The notes below the pieces were generated by a model that was given only the letters and a program-made list of their open reading frames with translations, searched no databases and was not told the DNA's origin. From Tannerellaceae bacterium (GTDB lineage Bacteria > Bacteroidota > Bacteroidia > Bacteroidales > Tannerellaceae), in NCBI GenBank assembly GCA_031265595.1, contig JAISCM010000053.1, positions 1 to 9,700 of the forward strand: DNA of 9,700 nucleotides, written 5' to 3'. The translations under genes and the position numbers were made by a program. Shown here in pieces: positions 1 to 6,894 of this stretch (positions are counted from its first letter, which is position 1; each line of letters opens with the position of its first letter).

Positions 1-384
1 CTAATACTGCCGATACTTACCCGGATATTCCCGAATATACAATTTATCGTTACAACTCATTCTCCTTTTGTATTAAACTCATTACCTAATATTGTGGCCT
101 TTGATTTGGAACGAAGGGAGCCGATAGAAAACCTGACAGACTATTCGTATGAATCACTGGCGGAAGGTTACTTTGGAGTGAAAACAGATTCGAGTGATAT
201 CCAGCTTCGCTTAAATAGATTAAATGAATTGATTGATAAAGAAGAACCGACAGCATCCGATGAGATGGAACTCAAAGCATTAATAGACGATTTCGATAAA
301 ATACCCGAAGCGGTAGCTCCATCCATAAAGGCGGCTTACTATCAGTTGAAATTAAGATATAATAATAAAGGAAGCAGGCTATGA
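1..384 (+). CDS. AAA/ABC-type ATPase, C-terminal end (PtuA-like), 5' truncated by window edge
   Basis: The reading frame is open from base 1, so this is the last 127 residues of a longer protein and not a small gene starting at the GTG at 94. Visible residues 9-27 carry the FPNIQFIVTTHSP segment. The THSP histidine (residue 20) matches the H-loop/switch region that follows Walker B in SMC/ABC-like AAA ATPases; the Walker A and B motifs would lie upstream of the window. The rest (VAFDLE, then YSYESLAEGYFGV, then a charged helical tail) resembles the C-termini of Bacteroidetes ATPases paired with HNH nucleases. It overlaps the HNH gene by ATGA at 381-384, so the two are probably translationally coupled. 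By analogy with Septu (PtuA + PtuB) or retron-Eco7 effectors it would be the ATP-dependent sensor/regulator of the nuclease. The ATPase class is well supported; the defence role is inferred from the pairing. Low G+C like its partner. Confidence 0.8.
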   Translation, partial: LILPILTRIFPNIQFIVTTHSPFVLNSLPNIVAFDLERREPIENLTDYSYESLAEGYFGVKTDSSDIQLRLNRLNELIDKEEPTASDEMELKALIDDFDKIPEAVAPSIKAAYYQLKLRYNNKGSRL

Positions 385-1013
385 TCCGGGTTAAAAAATC
401 AATATCAGAGCCTTCTGCTTTACAAGCAAGTTATAATCATCAGGATGTGTGTAAGCAACTATTGAAAGATCAAAACGATAAATGTTATATTTGTGAGCAA
501 CGTGTAGTTACCGATTATCAGGTAGATCATTTACAATCACAGCATCATTATCCTAAGCTAAAACAGGAATGGGCTAATTTATTCATAGCATGCAGCTATT
601 GTAACGGAAGGAAATCGGATAATGACAATATCTTAAACCCTTCCAAGCATAATATCGAAGAAATAATCATACATCAAAACAATTTCGATGCTAAAAAAGT
701 ATTATTTTCCTCTACCGATGATAGTTTGGAAATAAGTAAGACAATAGGGCTGCTATTGCAATTATTCAATGGTAAAGAAGATATCGGGCGCAATTTTAAA
801 GAAAAACGTTTTTATGAAGAGTTTCTAAGGAAGATCAACCTGTTTCTTAAAATAGTGGATGAGTATACTTCAGGTAATCTTACTTACAGAGAAGCCATCG
901 ATGAAGAATTGAGAGAAGAAAGCGAATTTCTGGGCTTTAAATATCATATAATAAAAGACAATCGGATGTTAAATAAAGATTTCGGGCACTTAATCGTTTG
1001 GAATAAACTATGA
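381..1013 (+). CDS. HNH endonuclease, PtuB-like partner of the upstream ATPase
   Basis: The protein has 210 residues. Its N-terminal third holds an HNH nuclease fold with a structural zinc site: CYIC (Cys35, Cys38), the catalytic-type Asp49-His50 in QVDHL, then a WANLFIAC segment with Asn66, and CSYCN (Cys71, Cys74, Asn75) followed by Arg77-Lys78. The order C-x2-C, DH, YP...W-NL, C-x2-CN-x2-K is that of the HNH family of Septu PtuB and retron-associated nucleases (TIGR02646-like), so it probably cuts DNA or RNA when the ATPase partner is triggered. Residues from about 95 to 210 are mostly helical-looking and I recognise no further domain there; they may bind the ATPase or substrate. The start ATG sits inside the ATPase stop (ATGA), and its own stop overlaps the helicase start in the same way. 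Hand-counted G+C at 481-540 is 20 of 60, well below the downstream gene. HNH assignment is firm; the specific defence system is inferred. Confidence 0.85.
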   Translation: MIRVKKSISEPSALQASYNHQDVCKQLLKDQNDKCYICEQRVVTDYQVDHLQSQHHYPKLKQEWANLFIACSYCNGRKSDNDNILNPSKHNIEEIIIHQNNFDAKKVLFSSTDDSLEISKTIGLLLQLFNGKEDIGRNFKEKRFYEEFLRKINLFLKIVDEYTSGNLTYREAIDEELREESEFLGFKYHIIKDNRMLNKDFGHLIVWNKL

Positions 1014-2332
1014 TTCAAATGAACGAACGAATAGCTAAGGCGTTGGCCAATGTGGGGATTGGGGCATTGAATGAGATGCAGCAGGCGGTGTTGGATGCCG
1101 GGGTTACGGAGGATATGGTATTGTTGAGTCCGACGGGGTCGGGGAAGACGTTGGCTTTTTTGTTGCCGTTGCTTGCTGCTTTGCCTCCACAAAGTTCGAG
1201 AGCAGAGGCGATACAGGCGTTGATTGTGGCTCCTTCCCGTGAGTTGGCTTTGCAGATAGAGACTGTTTTTCGTTCTATGGGATCCGGGTATAAGGTTAAT
1301 TGTGTGTATGGAGGGCATCCGGTACGGACGGAAAAGAAAAGTCTGGAACATCCTCCTACTGTATTAATCGGTACGCCCGGACGTATTGTTGACCATCTGG
1401 AACGGGGAAACATAGACCTGGATTCGGTTAGCACGCTGATATTAGATGAGTTTGATAAATCATTGGAATTGGGTTTCTTGCCGGAAATGAAGGAAATCCT
1501 TGCCCGCTTGCCGGGTGTTCGCCGGCGGGTGCTTACCTCTGCAACGGAAGCGGTGGAGATACCTCCTTTTATCGGGATAGCCCATCCGGTGCGTCTTTCT
1601 TTCTTGTCGGAAGTGAAACAATCTAAGGGATTGACTATCCATATCGTAAAGTCTCCCATCAAAGATAAATTGGAAACGCTTTATGGTCTGTTGGGAGAGC
1701 TTAGGGGCGAATCGGCCCTGATATTCTGTAACCTTCGTGAAGCCGTAGAGCGGGTGAGTCATTATCTGACGGATATGAATGTGGATAATGACTATTTCCA
1801 TGGCGGTATGGAGCAACCCGAACGGGAAAGGGCCTTATCTCATTTCCGCAATGGAAGCGCTACGGTGTTTATCTCTACCGACCTTGCATCAAGAGGTTTG
1901 GATATTCCGGAAGTGAAACATGTTATCCATTATCATTTGCCATTGAACGAAGAAGCGTATATCCACCGCAACGGACGTACAGCCCGTATGCATGCCGAAG
2001 GAGATGTCTTCCTTATCGTAAATGAAATAGAAACGATCCCTGAATATATTGAACGGGAACCGGATGAATTCTTCCTGCCCGAAACAGCCAGACAGCCGGT
2101 ACATTCGGAGTGGGTAACGCTAACGATCAACCGGGGAAAGCGGGATAAACTAAGCAAGAAAGACGTCGTAGGCTTTTTGTTTCAAAAAGGAGGATTGGGA
2201 AAAGACGAACTGGGCGTCGTAGAGGTAAAGGAAAGCTGTTCGTATGCCGCCATCAAACGAAATAAATTGCCGGATTTACTACAACGAATCCAGGATGAGA
2301 AAATAAAGAACATGAAAGCAAGGTTTGAATGA
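1010..2332 (+). CDS. DEAD-box ATP-dependent RNA helicase, DbpA-like, with DEFD motif II
   Basis: The protein has 440 residues and a complete two-lobe superfamily 2 core: a Q-motif region near 17-25, motif I PTGSGKT (41-47), Ia PSRELA (75-80), GG (101-102), Ib TPGR (122-125), motif II DEFD (146-149) in place of DEAD, III SAT (177-179), IV ALIFCN (236-241), V STDLASRGLD (289-298) and VI HRNGRTAR (319-326). Residues about 365-440 resemble the DbpA-type RNA-binding domain (INRGKRDK, then KKDVVGFL and LGVVEV), which in E. coli DbpA docks on 23S rRNA. A cytosolic role in ribosome assembly or RNA remodelling is therefore likely. The ATG at 1010 overlaps the HNH stop by ATGA, and a second ATG at 1019 gives a protein three residues shorter. 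I saw no promoter just upstream, so it may be read from the ATPase-HNH transcript. The G+C at 1081-1140 is 36 of 60, a sharp break from the gene before it. Confidence 0.93.
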   Translation: MIQMNERIAKALANVGIGALNEMQQAVLDAGVTEDMVLLSPTGSGKTLAFLLPLLAALPPQSSRAEAIQALIVAPSRELALQIETVFRSMGSGYKVNCVYGGHPVRTEKKSLEHPPTVLIGTPGRIVDHLERGNIDLDSVSTLILDEFDKSLELGFLPEMKEILARLPGVRRRVLTSATEAVEIPPFIGIAHPVRLSFLSEVKQSKGLTIHIVKSPIKDKLETLYGLLGELRGESALIFCNLREAVERVSHYLTDMNVDNDYFHGGMEQPERERALSHFRNGSATVFISTDLASRGLDIPEVKHVIHYHLPLNEEAYIHRNGRTARMHAEGDVFLIVNEIETIPEYIEREPDEFFLPETARQPVHSEWVTLTINRGKRDKLSKKDVVGFLFQKGGLGKDELGVVEVKESCSYAAIKRNKLPDLLQRIQDEKIKNMKARFE

Positions 2333-3603
2333 AGACGATCATAATAAAGGATGTTGAACTAAACGGAGAGCCGACAGATCTATTAATTGAAGGCAATCTA
2401 ATTAAACGCATTGCCGGTAATTTACCGGAGGAAGCAGACGTGGTTATTAACGGTTATAAAAAAGCTGTCATCCCGGGACTGATCAATATGCACACCCATT
2501 CGGCCATGACGCTTTTCCGCGGTTATGGCGATGATATGCCCCTTATGGACTGGTTGGAACAAAAAATATGGCCAAGCGAAGCCAAGCTAACATACGAAGA
2601 TGTGTATTGGGGAGCTAAACTTGCCTGTCTGGAGATGATCAAGAGTGGAACGACCGCTTTTTTCGATATGTATAGTAAGTTTTCTTCTATAGCAAAGGCA
2701 GTAGAGGAAATGGGCGTTCGTGCCATGCTTTCGAGCGTATGTTTTGACTTTTTCCAACCGGAGCAGCGTGAGAAGGCAAAAGCGCATGTAAGTAAGCTTT
2801 TTGCCGGAATGAGTAACTATAACCGGCGGATACAATTTGCTTTAGGGCCTCATGCTATTTATACGGTTTCGGGCGAACTGCTTCAATGGCTTGACCGGTT
2901 TTCGGAAGAAAACAATGTCCCTGTTCATATTCACCTGGCGGAGACAGAGGCGGAAGTGTATAATGCTGTTAAGCAGTTCGGATGTACGCCTGTACGTTAT
3001 TTGAATCAATTAGGTATGCTGTCTTCCCGCCTGATGATTGCTCACGGAATATACATTGATGATGAAGAAATACAAATGCTGGCCGATACCGGGGTGCAGG
3101 TTGTTCATAATCCGGCGTCTAATATGAAGCTGGGTTCGGGCGTCGGGTTCAAATTTGTAGAAATGCGAAAAGCAGGTATTCCGGTTGGTATAGGAACAGA
3201 TGGGTGCTCGTCATCCAATAACCTGGATATGGTAGAAGCTATGAAGCTGGCTTCCTTATTAGGTAAAGGCTGGAGAAAAGACCCGGTCGTGCTGACGGCT
3301 GATGAGATGCTTTATGCCGCTACCGTACAAGGCGCAGCTATGCTGGGCATAAAAGCCGGGCGAATAGAAGAAGGCTATCTGGCCGATTTGTGTCTGATTG
3401 ATTTAAACCTTCCCGCCTTTACGCCCAATTTTAATTTTGTATCTAATTTAGTATATGCCGCAAACGGCAGTTGCGTAGATACCGTTATTTGCGACGGCAA
3501 CATACTGATGCGAAACAAACAGGCGCCCGGAGAAGACGAAATACTGGAGCGTACGGCAGCAATAGCCTATAATTTGATCAATAACAGAGTTCGTATTAAT
3601 TAA
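2329..3603 (+). CDS. mtaD: Amidohydrolase, 5'-methylthioadenosine/S-adenosylhomocysteine deaminase family
   Basis: The protein has 424 residues, the usual length for this cytosolic metal-dependent deaminase family. It starts with a small beta-sandwich section, then the TIM barrel with metal and catalytic residues in order: HTH (His55, His57), GPH (His175), HIHLAE (His202 and the general acid/base Glu205), AHG (His239) and GTDG (Asp291). HNPASNMKLGSG (260-271) and the final GRIEEGYLADL section are typical of the MTA/SAH deaminase subgroup, which converts the adenine moiety of methylthioadenosine, S-adenosylhomocysteine or adenosine to hypoxanthine. The start overlaps the helicase stop by ATGA, which fixes it well. 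A purine nucleoside phosphorylase gene lies 2 kb downstream and could take the product further. Related chlorohydrolases and guanine deaminases share the fold, so the exact substrate is not proven by sequence alone. Confidence 0.85.
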   Translation: MKTIIIKDVELNGEPTDLLIEGNLIKRIAGNLPEEADVVINGYKKAVIPGLINMHTHSAMTLFRGYGDDMPLMDWLEQKIWPSEAKLTYEDVYWGAKLACLEMIKSGTTAFFDMYSKFSSIAKAVEEMGVRAMLSSVCFDFFQPEQREKAKAHVSKLFAGMSNYNRRIQFALGPHAIYTVSGELLQWLDRFSEENNVPVHIHLAETEAEVYNAVKQFGCTPVRYLNQLGMLSSRLMIAHGIYIDDEEIQMLADTGVQVVHNPASNMKLGSGVGFKFVEMRKAGIPVGIGTDGCSSSNNLDMVEAMKLASLLGKGWRKDPVVLTADEMLYAATVQGAAMLGIKAGRIEEGYLADLCLIDLNLPAFTPNFNFVSNLVYAANGSCVDTVICDGNILMRNKQAPGEDEILERTAAIAYNLINNRVRIN

Positions 3604-3604
3604 A

Positions 3605-3636
3605 TTTGCTAAATATCACGTATGCGTGTATCTTTG
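3605..3636 (+). promoter_or_regulatory. Bacteroidetes-type promoter with a dyad in the spacer
   Basis: A TTTG -33 element (3605-3608) is followed after 20 bases by a perfect TAnnTTTG -7 box, TATCTTTG (3629-3636). This is the pattern used by the primary sigma factor of Bacteroidetes. It begins two bases after the deaminase stop and would start transcription near 3642, giving a leader of about 45 bases before the membrane protein gene. The spacer holds an inverted repeat, CACG-TATG-CGTG (3617-3628), extendable by ATA/TAT with one bulged T, in a position where a repressor could bind. Confidence 0.75.
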
Positions 3637-3687
3637 TCCGATGAGTATACGAAATTTTATTCACATTAACTCTAATATAGTAAAATT

Positions 3688-4209
3688 ATGTCATTAAAAC
3701 AATTTGCAGTCATACCAATTATTATTGGTGTTTTGGCATTCGGTATTCAGTTACTGGATCAGTTATTAGCCCCTTCTATGCAACCGGCAGTAAATAAGGG
3801 TTTCAGTTGGATTTGTTTCCAGTCATGGGCGGTTTATTTCTTTTCAGGGTGTACACTGAAAGGAGGAGTAAAAGCATTTATCTCATACGGTTTGGGCATT
3901 ATCGCGTCCATCCTGATTATGCTGGCAGGCGGGGCTATGACGCCGTGTATAGGTTTCTTTGCTGTTCCGTTGGCTGTTGGCGTCGTGGCTTGTGCGGCGA
4001 TATTCCTCGAACGCAATGAGTGGACCTCTTGCATTCCTGCACTATTTATCGGAGCAGGCGCTTTTTTTGCTTTTATGAACTATGTGGATGGCGCTACATT
4101 CACAAATGCCTCCCTTACCATTATGGTCTACTGTTTCATCGGCCTGTTGTTTGGTTTTCTAACGGTACTGTTGCGTTCAAACTATGAAAAAAAAGTCAAA
4201 AACAAATAA
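3688..4209 (+). CDS. DUF1097-like inner membrane protein
   Basis: The protein has 173 residues and is very hydrophobic, with about six membrane segments near residues 7-27, 39-55, 61-82, 88-107, 113-133 and 142-162, and a basic C-terminal tail (NYEKKVKNK) that suggests a cytoplasmic end. The segment SWICFQSWAVYF...GCTLKGGVKAF resembles the DUF1097 family (E. coli YcdZ-like), whose function is not known; some members look transporter-like. No signal peptide is seen other than the first membrane segment. It is the first gene after the promoter at 3605-3636, and the next gene follows after 37 bases without a visible promoter, so the two are probably co-transcribed. The family call is from remembered motif similarity and is moderate; the membrane location is firm. 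Confidence 0.7.
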   Translation: MSLKQFAVIPIIIGVLAFGIQLLDQLLAPSMQPAVNKGFSWICFQSWAVYFFSGCTLKGGVKAFISYGLGIIASILIMLAGGAMTPCIGFFAVPLAVGVVACAAIFLERNEWTSCIPALFIGAGAFFAFMNYVDGATFTNASLTIMVYCFIGLLFGFLTVLLRSNYEKKVKNK

Positions 4210-4246
4210 ACCATATAAACCATATTAATTTATAAATTACGATCGC

Positions 4247-5602
4247 ATGAAAAGACGAGATTTCTTAGCCGGCTCTGCATTAATTGGAGCCGGGATTCCT
4301 TTGGGATTAACCACTACCGTATTACCGTCCTGTTCCGTGGACGGGCAATCTAAAGGCTCGTCCCGCAGTTATTCGCCGGAAGAACTTGGGATGTATTCAT
4401 TTGTTGATATAGCGCCGGACGGCAAGCCACTGAAAGCGGCGCTTATCGGTTGCGGCGACCGGGGAACGGGAGCGGCCACACAGTTTCTGGAAGCAGGCCC
4501 GAACGTATCCATCATAGCCTTGGGCGATATATTCCCCGACCGTATGGCTACCTGCCGGAATGTGCTTTCCGAAAAGTTCAACAACAATGTGCCTGATACG
4601 AACTGTTTCTTCGGTTTTGATGCCTATAAAAAGGTACTGGCCATGCCAGACGTCGAAGTGGTTTTGCTATGTACGCCCACTCACTTCCGCCCGGAACATT
4701 TCAAAGCGGCTGTAGAAGCAGGAAAACATATCTTTATGGAAAAACCCTGCGCGGTAGATCCTACCGGCATCCGCACCGTTATTGCTGCATCCAAAGTGGC
4801 AACGGGTAAGGGACTGACGGTAATCACCGGCAACCAACGCCGGCATCGCCGGGATTATTGGGAAGCATTCGTTCAGGTACGCAATGGCATCATTGGCGAA
4901 TTGGTTGGCGCTTCGGCTCATTGGGATCAGGGGGCCTGGTGGAATAAATTCAAACGCCCCGAATGGAGCGATATGGAATATTGTATCCGCAACTGGTTTA
5001 ATATAAAATGGCTAAGCGGCGATCATATCCTCGACCAGGCAATCCACAATATAGATATAGTCACCTGGTTCATGGGAGAACGTCCTGCCAGGGCGGCTGG
5101 CTTTGGAGGACGCGCCCGTCGTTTGACCGGGGATATATTCGACTTCTTCAGTGTGGATTATTATTATGCCAACGACAAACGAATGTTGGCAACAGCCCGT
5201 CAGATCGACGGTTGCGAAGGAAATGTATCCGAACAGGTACTGGGCGCTAAAGGGATAGCCCAACTGAACGACAGGGGAGAAATGAAAATCGTAGACTATA
5301 ACGGAAATATCCTATGGCAATATGATTACGCCGGCAAACCGGTCAAAAACCCTTATCAACAGGAGCATATCCATCTGGTAGAATCGATCCGCCTGAATAA
5401 AAAAATTAACCAGGCAGAAGATCTGGCCTACTCTACGCAAGTCGCCATACTGGGAAGGGAGGCGGCCTATACCGGAAAGGGCATAACCTGGGAAGAGATC
5501 ATGGCTTCCAATGTAAAGTACGGCCCCGAACACTATGAAATGGGCGCATTGCCAGATTACCATGAAGGGCAGGTACCCATTCCGGGAAGAAACCCTGAAT
5601 AA
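4247..5602 (+). CDS. Gfo/Idh/MocA family oxidoreductase with Tat signal
   Basis: The protein has 451 residues. The N-terminus carries a twin-arginine signal (KRRDFLAGSALIGAG, residues 2-16) with a hydrophobic stretch to about 26, so it is probably exported folded with its cofactor to the periplasm. LPSC at 26-29 could make it a lipoprotein, although Pro at -2 is atypical. The Rossmann domain starts near residue 62: ALIGCGDRGTG (65-75) is the NAD(P)-binding loop and EKP (165-167) is the family's conserved cofactor/catalytic motif. GNQRRHRRDYW (195-205) and GDHILDQAIHNIDI (258-271, His267) belong to the C-terminal substrate domain. The substrate is probably a sugar or cyclitol. NAD-dependent glycosidases of family GH109 have the same architecture and remain an alternative I cannot exclude. 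It lies 37 bases after the DUF1097 gene and 6 bases before the phosphorylase gene. Confidence 0.88.
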   Translation: MKRRDFLAGSALIGAGIPLGLTTTVLPSCSVDGQSKGSSRSYSPEELGMYSFVDIAPDGKPLKAALIGCGDRGTGAATQFLEAGPNVSIIALGDIFPDRMATCRNVLSEKFNNNVPDTNCFFGFDAYKKVLAMPDVEVVLLCTPTHFRPEHFKAAVEAGKHIFMEKPCAVDPTGIRTVIAASKVATGKGLTVITGNQRRHRRDYWEAFVQVRNGIIGELVGASAHWDQGAWWNKFKRPEWSDMEYCIRNWFNIKWLSGDHILDQAIHNIDIVTWFMGERPARAAGFGGRARRLTGDIFDFFSVDYYYANDKRMLATARQIDGCEGNVSEQVLGAKGIAQLNDRGEMKIVDYNGNILWQYDYAGKPVKNPYQQEHIHLVESIRLNKKINQAEDLAYSTQVAILGREAAYTGKGITWEEIMASNVKYGPEHYEMGALPDYHEGQVPIPGRNPE

Positions 5603-5608
5603 GGCAAG

Positions 5609-6421
5609 ATGAACAGACAGTATCATGAAGCGGCTGATCATCTGAAAAGCCGTATCAGGGGAAATCCCGAAACAGCTATTATCTTAGGTAGCGGTTTGGG
5701 TTCGTTGGCCGACAAAATAGAAGAGGCTACCGTGATACCTTACAAAGAAATCCCTCACTTTGCAGATGCTACGGCAACGGGGCATAAGGGTAATTTCATT
5801 TGTGGCAAGCTGGGTAGTACGTTCGTATTGGCCATGCAAGGGCGCTTTCATTATTACGAAGGATATACGATGCAGCAAGTAACCTTTCCTGTTCGCGTAA
5901 TGAAGCTGCTTGGCATTAAGAACCTGTTGGTTTCCAATGCTGCCGGAGGGATAAATAATACGTTCAAGGTAGGAGACCTGATGATTATCTGCGACCATAT
6001 CAATATGGCTCCTAATCCTTTGATCGGGAGAAATAATGAACAATTCGGCGTTCGTTTCCCCGATATGACGCGTACATACGACCGCGAGTTTATCCGTTTG
6101 ATGGAAGAAATAGCCTCAGAAGAACAAATTTCCCTTAAAAAAGGAGTATACGTAGGGCTTACCGGGCCCTCGTATGAAACTCCGGCCGAATATGCTTTCT
6201 TTGGGAGAGCCGGGGGAGACGCCGTAGGAATGAGTACTGTCTCCGAAGTGATTGTAGCCCGGCATGCCGGGCTGCGCATCTTCGGGATGTCGGTTATCAC
6301 AAATGAAGGCTACCATTTCGCCGACGACTTTGTAAACGACGGAGAAGACGTGATCAAAGCCGCCAATGAAGCCGCCGGGAAGATGACGGTACTCTTTAGT
6401 AAATTAATTCACCAGATCTGA
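5609..6421 (+). CDS. punA: Purine nucleoside phosphorylase, trimeric (PNP I) type
   Basis: The protein has 270 residues, as expected for the trimeric class acting on inosine/guanosine-type nucleosides: nucleoside + phosphate gives free base + (deoxy)ribose-1-phosphate, in the cytosol. Visible motifs are the phosphate loop GSGLG (27-31), GHKG (58-61, His59), GRFHYYEGY (78-86, with Arg79 and His81 of the phosphate/ribose site), VSNAAGG (108-114), [10 protein letters not shown] (186-195), [10 protein letters not shown] (204-213; Met208 packs on the ribose) and VITN (229-232). Asn232 corresponds to the base-recognising Asn243 of human PNP, which favours 6-oxopurines. It starts 6 bases after the oxidoreductase stop. 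Together with the upstream MTA/SAH-type deaminase it could form a two-step route, deamination then phosphorolysis. A 5'-methylthioinosine phosphorylase activity is possible but not decidable from these motifs. Confidence 0.93.
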   Translation: MNRQYHEAADHLKSRIRGNPETAIILGSGLGSLADKIEEATVIPYKEIPHFADATATGHKGNFICGKLGSTFVLAMQGRFHYYEGYTMQQVTFPVRVMKLLGIKNLLVSNAAGGINNTFKVGDLMIICDHINMAPNPLIGRNNEQFGVRFPDMTRTYDREFIRLMEEIASEEQISLKKGVYVGLTGPSYETPAEYAFFGRAGGDAVGMSTVSEVIVARHAGLRIFGMSVITNEGYHFADDFVNDGEDVIKAANEAAGKMTVLFSKLIHQI

Positions 6422-6433
6422 AATAATAACAGT

Positions 6434-6829
6434 ATGAAAAAGATTGTTTTTTTCTTATTAATTGTAAGCATCTGTTCTTCATGTAAAAAGACGGATGGGA
6501 AGGAAGAAGTATTGTGTACAATGGAATATCGTTCCATTGATATAAAGGTACAGTATGCCGACGGTTCTTCTGTTGCATTAGACAGCTTCAAAGTAGTATG
6601 GGGCGAAAGAGAGATCACCCAAATTTTTGATTTTGAAATGAATCAGAAGTTTGGCTCCTATCCGATAGTAGACGATGGGTTGCAAGGTGAATTAAGGGGA
6701 CTGTCCGTACCTATTACAGCATACGGTTATCTGGATGGAAAAGAGGTTTTCAAAGAAGATTACTTAGTTGGCGCTGATGAGTGCCATATAGAATATCATG
6801 ATGAAAAATCGCTCATCGTAACAATTTAG
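6434..6829 (+). CDS. Small predicted lipoprotein of unknown function
   Basis: The protein has 131 residues and starts 12 bases after the phosphorylase stop, so it is probably the last gene of that operon. The N-terminus is a short lipoprotein signal: MKK, a hydrophobic run to residue 13, then CSSC with the likely lipidated Cys17. The mature part alternates polar and hydrophobic residues in the manner of a beta-sandwich and contains DGSSVALDSFKVVW (43-56), GELRGLSVPITAYGYLDG (85-102) and ADECHI (114-119). Cys28 and Cys117 could form a disulphide. Small cell-surface or periplasmic lipoproteins of this layout are common in Bacteroidales, but I cannot assign a function. It is more AT-rich than the phosphorylase before it. 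A promoter for recQ follows shortly after its TAG stop. Confidence 0.8.
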   Translation: MKKIVFFLLIVSICSSCKKTDGKEEVLCTMEYRSIDIKVQYADGSSVALDSFKVVWGEREITQIFDFEMNQKFGSYPIVDDGLQGELRGLSVPITAYGYLDGKEVFKEDYLVGADECHIEYHDEKSLIVTI

Positions 6830-6853
6830 AATAGAGAATAGAAAACTTTTTTC

Positions 6854-6861
6854 TACGTTTG
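6854..6861 (+). promoter_or_regulatory. -7 box of the recQ promoter
   Basis: TACGTTTG is a perfect match to the Bacteroidetes TAnnTTTG -7 element, 25 bases after the lipoprotein stop. No clear TTTG is found 19-21 bases upstream, so the -33 part is weak. Transcription would begin near 6867, about 28 bases before the ATG at 6895. The in-frame TTG at 6859 lies inside this box, which argues that recQ starts at the ATG. Confidence 0.6.
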
Positions 6862-6894
6862 TCTGCTCAAAAGATAGAAATAGTAATCTTATAT

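Noticed and set aside
1..93. Retron reverse transcriptase or msr/msd RNA
   Set aside because: Nothing in the window shows these. If present they lie to the left, so the retron option is kept only as a hypothesis to check.
94..384. A separate small gene beginning at GTG 94
   Set aside because: The frame is open to base 1 and the upstream codons encode the conserved FPNIQFIVTTHSP segment of an ATPase, so this is the end of a larger gene.
991..1000. TAATCGTTTG as a -7 box for the helicase
   Set aside because: The spacing between TA and TTTG is four bases instead of two, and there is no -33 TTTG at the right distance.
1050..1145. G-rich + strand stretch at the helicase 5' end as a possible G-quadruplex
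   Set aside because: Runs of four G occur in two close pairs plus a single run, with the groups tens of bases apart, so four runs with short loops are not available. The bias is better explained by codon use.
944..1816. Long open frames on the - strand opposite the helicase gene
   Set aside because: They are antisense to a gene with all DEAD-box motifs, their proteins show no recognisable motifs, and they mutually overlap.
4208..4232. Duplicated CCATATAAA/CCATATTAA before the oxidoreductase gene
   Set aside because: Two short AT-rich copies without a -7 box or dyad. Chance similarity is likely and no function can be supported.
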